NCBI GenBank assembly: GCA_039000515.1
Contig: JBCFYV010003508.1
Coordinates: forward strand, 46,647,265-46,711,264
Reading direction: 5' to 3'
DNA: 64,000 nt
From: Timema cristinae
Lineage: Eukaryota; Arthropoda; Insecta; Phasmatodea; Timematidae
A model generated the notes under the pieces. It did not search any database, was not told where the DNA came from, and worked only from the letters and a program-made list of their open reading frames with translations. Position 1 is the stretch's first letter; every line of letters starts with the position of its first letter. This document shows, piece after piece, positions 56,263-64,000 of the stretch. The position numbers were made by a program, and so were the translations under genes.

Positions 56263-57375
56263 AAGTAAAATCGCTGTGAAAACAATTTCACGGCTCTTGT
56301 TACACTCCGTTTACCTCTACGCCATAGTGGAAGACTTAAGGTAAGCTTGCAACTTTTCAGCGTAGTCTGAGCATACACACTTTAACTCCCCCCTCACAGT
56401 CAGTAGCGTACTCAGGATTGTGAAGTGGGGGGGGGCCCTACAGCCGCCGGAGGCAAATTTTGGTAACCATGTACACTTAGAAGCCTTTTTGGAAGATTTT
56501 TTAATTGGTATTTGTTAACTTGATCATTTAAATGTTTACTATTATAAACGCGATGATCTAACAAAATAATAAACAAATAGGCCTAAATTAAAGCTGAATT
56601 AACCATCACACTGGCCTACTGTCGCAAAAATCACAGATTATTTATAAAAGGTAAATGTCTAGCCGCATGGATGGAACCACGCGAGAAACTGGGAGATTGG
56701 AACCTGCCGCAATCTTCAGGACTTAGGCCACTCCCTAGACTGCAAGGACATCAATTAGGACTACTAAGGATCAACATAAGGATAGTGACACTTGATATTC
56801 TATTTGCTCACAATGTTTAACTGGTCATAACCCCCATTTTGTTTTCTCTTGGGGTCTACCTAGGACTCAGGACATCACCAAACTAAGGTAGGGGGGGGGG
56901 TTGAGCCCCCTACCCCCCATGGGTACGGCCCAGCTTATTTAATTAGGCGATACATAGTTGATTGTTCATAGAACGTATACATTGTAGAGCGACTGGTTTG
57001 GGCGGGGATTGTAATTTGGACTGTTACCGTTGGAGCGCTAGTTGTAATGACAGATTGGCGCTTGGAGGTTTTCATCAGCGGAGCGAGGGGAACTAGAATA
57101 GAAGTAGTCCCAGGAATTTGAAGCACAGGAAATGGGAGGGACCGGTTTGGTGAAGGTAGATTTAGTCGGTTTTTTAATGAATAAAAAATAATGACAGAAA
57201 AGGGCGGAAAGGGATTCTCTCAGAACTCAGAAGTTGAACTAAGAGCTTCCTTGTAATAAAATTATATTTAGCTGGTAGCTATTTTGAGGAACAAGTTGGG
57301 CCGGGTTGTTAGCCTGGCTACCATCGAATATCTTGTGGACAAAAATGAGTGTTGATGTATGTGTGGCTTTTTTCT
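56263..57375. other. Unassigned DNA with G runs
   Basis: AGTAGCGTACTCAGGATTGT (56401) and GGGGGGGGTTGAGCCCCCTA (56893) may be decayed transposon ends. No gene recognised. Confidence 0.35.
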
Positions 57376-57380
57376 TTTTC

Positions 57381-57597
57381 AGCACCACGTCTTACTACCC
57401 GTTCGGTTTATACGCTTGTACTAATTACGATGATGTGTTTAGGGATTAGGAAGGTGGATGCGTGGAGGGATAGTAGAAAAGCATTTAGGAAAAACAACCT
57501 TGAGTACACCAGACCGGGATTCGAACCTGGATCTCCCCGTCATCAGGAATCTAGACTCCTGCGAGAGTAGCGCGTTAGACCACGTGACCACCGAAGC
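57381..57597 (-). repeat. SINE-Leu, full length
   Basis: CAGCACCACGTCTTACTACC (tail), body with a deletion, GGGATTCGAACCTGGATC (B box), and head GCGCGTTAGACCACGTGACC. A small head fragment of the same family follows at 57963-57985. Confidence 0.9.
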
Positions 57598-58159
57598 GAA
57601 TCCGTTGTATGTTGATTCATAATTAAGTCCACGGGTCTCTAGTATGACGAGCCTGGTCTGGGGGGTGATATAACTGCTCCTGTCGACCCCCCACCCCTCC
57701 GTCCCTATCCGTGTGACGTGGAGCTGCTGGCTGATGTTATCTCTGGAGGGGACACGCGGCGAGTCTCGAACCCAGTTTCCCACGGTCCACATACTCGGAC
57801 CACGCATGTCGCCTTGACACTGTCCCACGCTCTTGACGGAGCGGTGGTTGCGTGTTGTTACCACCGAGTAGCTGACAGGTACTGAGACTACTTTCATATC
57901 CCTCGTCATACGTCAAGTCACGTGTTCTGCGGCTGTCACTATTTACAGATGATATTAAACCGCGCTTCGGTGGCCGCACGGTCTAGATCTTATTCTTCTC
58001 GAGTCAACAACCTGAAGGTTGGTTTGATGTGATTCCTATCCATCCGGAGCTGGGCATATACTCAGTCCCTCGGTCGGTTAGTAGTGCCCGCACCATCTGG
58101 TCGACATCCCATCTACAAGGGAAGCTCAGGAAGTGTGATGATTACCAGTTGCCTTCTTC

Positions 58160-58392
58160 ACTATCTAAGAGCGAGAGTGAAAGGACCTACCAATTTTGTC
58201 AAACACCTTCCAGGGTTCTTTTACATACCACAATCGGCATAGGACCGACGGCTTTACTTCCCCTCCAAAGGAAGATGTGCCACGTTTTTTTTTTATCGCT
58301 CAGTAAAAATCCGCCGATCTCTGCCGGGTTTGAACTCACGAACGTAGGGTCCAGAGGAGAGCACTTCACCCCAAGGTCACAGAGGTCGACTA
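58160..58392 (-). repeat. SINE-D, 3' end missing
   Basis: CTAAGAGCGAGAGTGAAAGG, CCTACCAATTTTGTCAAACA, GACCGACGGCTTTACTTCCC and GGGTTTGAACTCACGAACGT (B box). Confidence 0.9.
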
Positions 58393-60724
58393 ACAATATT
58401 TGTACCTTAGAAATTATGGCTTTTTTTTTTACTTTAAAGCAAGATTTGCACTATTTACTGACTTGGCGGGGTTGTAGTTCAGATAATTGGTTCTTCCCAT
58501 GAACATCTGACTGCAGCAATGTTCTGTAACCCCGCTATTTCTCTGATCTTCACGACTGTTTGCTCTTCTTGTAATTGTGGCCGCCATCTAAGTTGGCTGC
58601 CGTGGGTCAATATCTATCGAGCTGTCGGACAGAAACACGCAAGTCGCGGTGATTTATGGTGAATAGCCTTGTCTTGCACGACAGAGTCTGAGCTGGCCAG
58701 TGTGGGATAGTGAGGCTCTTTGTTTGTGGACCGTCACACGTGGCTCACCATGCAGAACTCCTCTGGGGGGGGGGGGATAATGAGATACCCGGTGCGTGCG
58801 CGAGGAACCTGCAGGTGGGTCATTACTGCCTCACTACCCCCCCACCTCTTGGCGTCATTGCGCCGGGTGAAGTCTTGGGGAGCCAACACGAAAATATTTG
58901 ACGGTGTGAATCACAGACACCCGAGATAAATGCCACGCCCGCTTGATTTATTTACTACGGTAGGTCAATAATAAGGGATGTAAATTTTAACTACGTACTT
59001 GGGTTAACTTTAACTTACAAGGGATGTCACGCTCGATTACTCGGTACCATTAGTTTTTACCGGGATCGTAAGTATTAAGAATCGATCTTAATAACTATCA
59101 CAATTTTTGATATCCTTATCTGTCAAATTTCATAAAATTCAACTTTGTTCCATGATTAGTTTTTTACCATGTCATTTTGACGCTTGCAAATGACCTGGAA
59201 AACAGGGAAAAGTCATGGAATTTTATAATATTTCTGGAACTTTCACATAATCACACAACAACACAACAAAAATACGCATCTTTTATTTTCAGTTGTTAAA
59301 ATAACATATCTCTTCTATTTCACACACACCTTGAATCTCTTTCAACACAGTTGCTCATGTTGATCAGACTCAACTCGCCTCTCTAGGTCAAGTCAACATG
59401 TGACACCCTTCCACGTATCCATAACCAAAGTTGAGTCATAGCTACGCGCATGCGCGAGAATTGATTACGTTATAGGAAGAAGAAACTATAAATAAAGTGT
59501 CTCTGAACAATTTTAAACTGTATTGAACTAATACGATCTTTTAATGTCTAAATATAACCTCACTGAGATTTAATCTCAGACCGCACAACACCAATAACCC
59601 ATCACTTTAGGCTGGTACCTTTTAACACCTGCAACGAATAACATAATTTTATAATGTTTATGTATAAAAAAATATTATTGCATCAAGCCGCGATATTAGT
59701 AAAATAATGTTTGTAATATATATAGTGACTGGAAAAGTTGGAAATTGGCCCTGGAAAACCTGGAAAGTCAGGGAAATTGAAAATAGGCTATATACGTTTG
59801 TCTGGATACCATTAAATTGTAAATGTAGCTGTATATAGCGTCCAAGTAGCTACTTAAATCTAGAGACATCAAATTTTCGAAAAAAAAAAATATATTGAGG
59901 GAGAATCCTTCGAGCTTCTCTTCCTTGCTGAATTTATTCAAAATCCACTTCTTTCAACATTAAATGTTCTGTGGATACTGACTGAAAGATTTTTTTTTTA
60001 AAATATGGCTCTTAATATTTGACATTACATTAAAAATTGGTTCATTCATTGGTTGGCTTTATTTATTATTCAACATTTTAGTTGAATTTTAAAATATGTT
60101 AATGGATATTATGGTATTTGTCTTTCTTGTTTGTATATGAAAACACGGATAAAAAATACTACTACAGAAAACATTAATTTTAATTTGAAGCCCAAGGAAT
60201 ATCTAAAAGAATTTGAATTAACCATTTTTATAAGTGTCCAGGCAGTTGGCCACACATTAAATCAATAATATCAAAATAGGCTACATAAAAAACTTGGAAA
60301 AATTAGCATACAAAACTTGCAGTCTTAAATCAGAATTGATGAAAACAAGCCAACATATCCCCTGTACTAGGCAACCCGCTCACCACCGGTGCACAATTCC
60401 CAGCCTTCTATGTGCCAATAGGTTAACTCTCTGTTTAGTAAAGATCATCAAGTTAGGTTTGAAATTAATACAAACCAGAAAAAAATATAATTAAATGTTA
60501 TTATTACCATTTATTCAAGCAGAAATTTCATGGGTAATCAATCATGGTGGCTCGAATTAACTAATGTCGAACTAGCCAAGTCCTATTGTATTGCCTTTAA
60601 AAAAATCCCGCCATTTGAATTTATTTATACCCGATAGAGCCTATTAGAAACAGAATCACGGTATTAACTCAGTGTGAGACCGCTGTCTTAGAACTGACAC
60701 AATCCTGTTCTCTGTGTGTCGCAG
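58393..60724. other. Region upstream of the coding exons, intron or flank
   Basis: 58700-58880 is GC-rich with a G run. 59190-59785 contains repeated CCTGGAAAA/GGGAAA motifs (GACCTGGAAAACAGGGAAAA, then CCCTGGAAAACCTGGAAAGT), typical of the ends of a hAT-like MITE, but boundaries are unclear. 59860-60650 is AT-rich. The acceptor of the next exon is at 60721-60724. Confidence 0.4.
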
Positions 60725-60868
60725 GAGTGCCAGGGATTGTTGGAGGAGAACCGGAGGCTACAGTCTGTCCTAGAGGCCCCCTCCCATCCCGCTGACAATC
60801 ACATCAGGAAGGTGGACAGCGCCATCTTACAGTCTCAGGTGGAGACACTGCGGTGGCAGCTCGAACAG
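60725..60868 (+). CDS. Internal coding exon, coiled-coil protein of unknown family
   Basis: The acceptor is CTCTGTGTGTCGCAG (AG at 60723-60724) and the donor is CAG|GTACAC (GT at 60869-60870). The exon is 144 bp, phase 0 at both ends, 48 residues: ECQGLLEENRRLQSVLEAPS and onward to ILQSQVETLRWQLEQ. The two ends have heptad-like Leu/Val spacing, suggesting coiled coil broken by a Pro/His linker (APSHPADNH). Third codon positions are strongly G/C, unlike the surrounding AT-rich DNA, and this is the main coding evidence. The continuous frame would run further into the intron, but the splice donor and the change of composition argue for the exon end given. It precedes the exon at 61784 in matching phase. 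The family is not recognised and no function is offered beyond probable oligomerisation or scaffold use of the coiled coil. Confidence 0.8.
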
Positions 60869-60939
60869 GTACACTTGAGTGTCTTACTGACTAAACTATC
60901 TAACCCAGGGTAAACAATAAGCAGGCATATATATATACT

Positions 60940-61345
60940 CTCACGGAACAAACCCTCGTCTCATGGCTAGGAGTTCTGACAGCTCTGCTAAGTCTCACAG
61001 TACAAACCCTCGTCTCATGGGCTAGGAGTTCTGACAGCTCTGCTAAGTCTCACAGTACAAACCCTCGTCTCATGGGCTAGGAGTTCTGACAGCTCTGCTA
61101 AGTCTCACGGAACAAACCCTCGTCTCATGGCTAGGAGTTCTGACAGCTCTGCTAAGTCTCACGGTACAAACCCTCGTCTCATGGGCTAGGAGTTCTGACA
61201 GCTCTGCTAAGTCTCACGGTACAAACCTCGTCTCATGGCTATGAGTTCTGACAGCTCTGCTAAGTCTCACAGTACAAACCCTCGTCTCATGGGCTAGGAG
61301 TTCTGACAGCTCTGCTAAGTCTCACGGGACAAACTCTCGTCTTTA
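60940..61345. repeat. Intronic minisatellite, ~55-bp unit, 7.5 copies
   Basis: The unit runs TCTCACGGTACAAACCCTCG, TCTCATGGGCTAGGAGTTCT, GACAGCTCTGCTAAG. Copies differ by GG/AG, GTA/GAA and single-base drops in GGGC. It lies wholly within the intron between the exons at 60725 and 61784. Confidence 0.95.
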
Positions 61346-61783
61346 TGTTTCCACTGGAGGAATATTTTATTTTGCCTAAAGAGTGTTTTACTTTAAATAG
61401 TGAAAAACCACCTTATCTCTCCTCTCCTACACTTCCACCTTAAAGCTGTTAAGTAAATTTGTTAGTTGAAGTTTTTCTTTGGAATAATGGCTGTGTATAT
61501 TTTAAATGTGCTACTGTATATTTATTTACTCTGAAATTACTTAAACATTTTGAACGAGCATTACTTTGATATGAAATAAAAACAAATTTTGTATCAAATA
61601 CAATCTAACAGTATTGTCTAGCTAGAGCTGTCAAAAAGAATCCTTGATGTCGCCTGGAAAACCAAATTATTATTTTTTGACTTAACAACAGGGGAATGTT
61701 AGGGAATTGGTGGCAACCCTGTATCCTGTTGCACCCTAGGGCTATGGCAGGTATCTGATTGTCCCTGTTATCGATGTTTCCAG

Positions 61784-61919
61784 ACAGAGGCCAGCCGGGA
61801 GATGTACCGAGCGGTGATGGAGCAAGTGCTCAAGTTCTTGGAGAAAGTTCACAAGAATCTGGAAATGACAGCGAGTGATGAGGGGTCGCCTTACTCTATC
61901 AAAGACATGTCTCCTGCAG
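61784..61919 (+). CDS. Internal coding exon, coiled-coil continuation
   Basis: The acceptor is CGATGTTTCCAG (AG at 61782-61783) and the donor is CTGCAG|GTAAGA (GT at 61920). The exon has 136 bases: phase 0 in, phase 1 out. It reads TEASREMYRAVMEQVLKFLE, then KVHKNLEMTASDEGSPYSIK and DMSPAG. The first half is a strong amphipathic helix with heptad spacing (M..V..QVLKFLEKVHKNLEM); the second half is acidic with SP motifs (GSPYS, MSP), possible proline-directed phosphosites. Codon third positions are G/C-rich. It follows directly in frame from the 60725 exon. An antisense frame over 61742-62065 is a shadow. Family not recognised. Confidence 0.8.
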
Positions 61920-62311
61920 GTAAGAGAACATTCTGACAGTGGCTCACTCTCACAAACCAAACTTAAACACACTATCATTTTAAGGTTCAGGTTACATAGT
62001 AAAGCACCGTCTACAGACTCTGTATCCTTAAAGGTGCGCAGTTCTCCGTAAGAGATCGACTCCACAGTTTCAGATTGCTCTGTCTAAAGTGTCCTTATCC
62101 TTAATTCTTTAGTCCTTATCACTTTGTAGAAGTTGAATTAACCTTAACGTTCTAAGGACTCGTTGATGCAGACTGCTAAGGACTACCAATCACAGTAAAG
62201 TAAGTGTGCGCACGCATCAAAATGAAAGCACCAATAGCAGCGAGTTTTATGAACAGAGCTATTTCAGAAAATTTAATAATCCTGGGAGGTGTGGCATCTC
62301 AGAAACAATTT

Positions 62312-62731
62312 TAGGGTGTAATGAGGTGGACTGGATAGAACTAGCTTACAATAGAGATAAGCTATAATGAGATGGACTGGATAGAACTAACTCAATATAG
62401 GGATAGAGCGTAATGAGGTGGACTGGATAGAACTAGCTCAGATAGGGATAGGGTGTAATGAGATGGACTGGATAGAACTAGTTCAAGATAGGGATAGAGC
62501 GTAATGAGGTGGACTGGATAGAACTAGTTCAAGATAGGATAGGTGTAATGAGGTGGACTGGATAAACTAGCTCAAGATAGGATAGGGTGAATGAGATGGA
62601 CTGATAGAACTAACTCAATAGGATAGAGATAGGTGGACGGGATAGAACTAGCTCAGATAGGATAGGGTGTATGAGGTGACTGGATAGAACTAGCCAAGAT
62701 AAGATAGTGTAATGAGGTGGACTGGAAAACT
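62312..62731. repeat. Intronic minisatellite, ~46-bp unit, about 9 copies
   Basis: The unit contains GTAATGAGGTGGACTGGATA, GAACTAGCTCAAGATAGG and ATAGG. Beyond about 62540 the copies lose single bases repeatedly (for example GGATAAACTAG, GAGATGGACTGATAGAAC), which suggests uncorrected sequencing indels. It lies between the exons at 61784 and 62854. Confidence 0.92.
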
Positions 62732-62853
62732 ACAAAGTCGGCACTGAATGCTCGTGTTTCTAATGCCATAGAGTAAGTAAGAGAAAACACCAAAGAATCA
62801 ACTACCTCGTCTTTCCCACCCCTCCAGTGAACTGTGTACGTACATGCTTCCAG

Positions 62854-63007
62854 GGTGCCTCGCTCCCGAAGTGTACACACGGTGGACCCCTCGCCCAATA
62901 GATTGTTGCCCAAGACAGAATCCGTGTCATATTTCTCCAGAGCCAAGAGCACCGCTCAGATTGAAGAGTCGCAGTCCCACACTGCTTTCCGAGACTTCAC
63001 TTGGTGA
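62854..63007 (+). CDS. Last or penultimate coding exon, Ser/Arg-rich tail
   Basis: The acceptor is ACATGCTTCCAG (AG at 62852-62853). In the preferred frame (first full codon at 62855) it reads VPRSRSVHTVDPSPNRLLPK, TESVSYFSRAKSTAQIEESQ and SHTAFRDFTW, then TGA at 63005-63007. The Arg-x-Arg-Ser pattern (RSRSVHTV) looks like a basophilic kinase or 14-3-3-type site. Problem: the preceding exon ends in phase 1, which would force the other frame (CLAPEVYTRWTPRP and onward, open to TAA at 63007-63009). The preferred frame has better composition and needs either a missed exon of length 3n+1 or an indel error nearby. ACTTG|GTGACT at 63003-63004 could also be a donor, making this exon internal. Family not recognised. 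Confidence 0.6.
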
Positions 63008-63111
63008 CTAATTTATAACATCTCATCTGATGATACCTTTTACTAGCCTAAACCAAAAAATGTATTTCTTAATCTACTATTCTAAGTTAGGATTAGTTTT
63101 TAAATGTTGAG

Positions 63112-63402
63112 CTCTTTGGTCTTCGTGTGAATTGATCACCTCATGACCTGATGATCGTGGGTTTAAGCCCGGCCAGGGTCGATGGATTTCTCTTTAGCGG
63201 AGAAAATTCGTAGCACAACTTCCTACACTGGGAAAGTAAAGCTGTCAGTCTGATAACTATTGTTGGCATGTAAATGGACCCTAGAAGGTATTATAAAATA
63301 GCTTTCTTGGCAAAATTGTTAGGCTCATTTGTTCTTGCTCATAGAAATTCTCGTGTGCTGGGTTCAGAAAGTGCACGTTAAATAACTCAAATAAATAAAA
63401 AA
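63112..63402 (+). repeat. SINE-D, near full length
   Basis: GACCTGATGATCGTGGGTTT (head), GTAGCACAACTTCCTACACT, GGCAAAATTGTTAGGCTCAT and GTTAAATAACTCAAATAAAT. It lies 105 bases after the last exon, possibly in the 3' UTR or next intron. Confidence 0.9.
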
Positions 63403-63765
63403 ATTCAAATCTCAATATACTGAGAGCTCTTTTTGTAACTATGGTAAAGATATTTTTTGAGAAAAAGCATGAAAAAATAAACATGCCATTTATATGTTAC
63501 CAAAAAAGAATAAACAGATCAAACACAAGCCTATGTATTAAATAGCTATTTTCATCGCTGGTTCAAGATAACGCTTAGTTACCTGAGATCAAATGATAGG
63601 CCCTACCTAAAATAAAATTAGTTTTATTGTACATTTCTAGGGAATATTGATGTTAAGAAATACGTGTAATTCGCGCTTGGAACGTACAATGTTTTTGTAA
63701 TAATGGTAGCATAAAGCCACAACCTTTGGGATATCAATGGTAGCTCTTAGTAGCTGATGATATTC

Positions 63766-63928
63766 ACACGTCCCTCACGGATTCCGCCTTAAAATATGAG
63801 TGTCAAATAACACTGAGCACAGGACACTCCACGGGTAGCTCAGTAGTAAATCATTGGTGTGCTAGGCCAAAGGTCCGGGTTCCATTCCTTTGTCCAGCTG
63901 ACATTTTTCAATCTATTCAGAAATAGTT
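63766..63928 (+). repeat. SINE-Ile copy
   Basis: CGGATTCCGCCTTAAAATAT, CTGAGCACAGGACACTCCAC, tRNA-like GGTAGCTCAGTAGTAAATCA and CCGGGTTCCATTCC, ending TCAATCTATTCAGAAATAGT. Diverged from the 28.5-kb copy. Confidence 0.8.
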
Positions 63929-64000
63929 ATTGTGTTAAAGTGCACCAGTGGCGATGACACTGTGTTCAAAGTGGTGTTCATACATCTGTTAGAGAGAGAT

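Noticed and set aside
57439..57909. 156-codon minus-strand frame
   Set aside because: About half of it is SINE-Leu head and body; the remainder shows no known domain and no splice evidence.
58029..58502. 157-codon plus-strand frame
   Set aside because: Its core is an inverted SINE-D copy.
60940..61345. CRISPR array
   Set aside because: Repeats are contiguous with no unique spacers, and the context is a eukaryotic intron.
62653..62952. 99-codon minus-strand frame over the last exon
   Set aside because: Shadow of the plus-strand exon and the adjoining minisatellite; the plus strand has the acceptor site and better codon use.

Overview
This is animal nuclear DNA. It is AT-rich and gene-poor, contains introns, and is dominated by transposable-element debris. 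I found no operons, Shine-Dalgarno sites, CRISPR arrays or other bacterial hallmarks. The repeat mix (several tRNA-derived SINE families with (AAT)n tails, hAT-, piggyBac-, pogo- and Helitron-like non-autonomous elements, and several non-LTR retrotransposon 3' ends) suggests an arthropod, most likely an insect with a large genome. The species cannot be fixed from sequence alone.

The only protein-coding evidence I trust is a set of exons on the + strand. Three lie near the right end (60725-60868, 61784-61919, 62854-63007). They have clean splice sites, GC-rich third positions and coiled-coil or phosphoserine-rich peptide. A fourth, at 9057-9380, looks like a first coding exon: an ATG, 108 codons, then a perfect GTAAGT donor in phase 0. 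Its phase matches the phase-0 acceptor at 60725, so the window may hold one gene with a roughly 51-kb intron, but this is inference. I do not recognise the family.

Layout. 0-9 kb: a large palindrome, SINE copies, a piggyBac-like MITE and LINE tails. 9-14 kb: the candidate first exon, then nearly featureless AT-rich DNA. 14-24 kb: two copies of a ~400-bp element with inverted ends and a tRNA-like segment, GC-rich patches, many SINEs, a MITE with a 75-bp internal amplification, and a hAT-like element. 24-33 kb: mariner and LINE remnants and a nested complex (hAT in SINE, two Helitron-like copies, SINE in SINE). 33.2-36.9 kb: the most striking object, about 61 tandem copies of a 57-bp unit that is an in-frame amplification of a 19-residue segment of a non-LTR retrotransposon C-terminus; the unamplified C-terminus is still attached at 33170-33397. 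37-60 kb: more SINEs, MITEs, minisatellites and LINE ends, including a triple-nested insertion at 55.5-56.3 kb. 60.7-63.0 kb: coding exons separated by two minisatellite-bearing introns.

SINE family names used here are descriptive: SINE-Leu (class II, tRNA-Leu-like head), SINE-Glu (tRNA-Glu-like head), SINE-Ile (tRNA-Ile-like head), SINE-C and SINE-D (other tRNA-like heads). SINE-Leu and SINE-Glu share one 3' tail (CCCGAACGGGTAGTAAGACG, then CGGTGCTA and an AAT run) although their heads differ. All boundaries of repeats are by eye and good to roughly 5-20 bases unless a target-site duplication is quoted.
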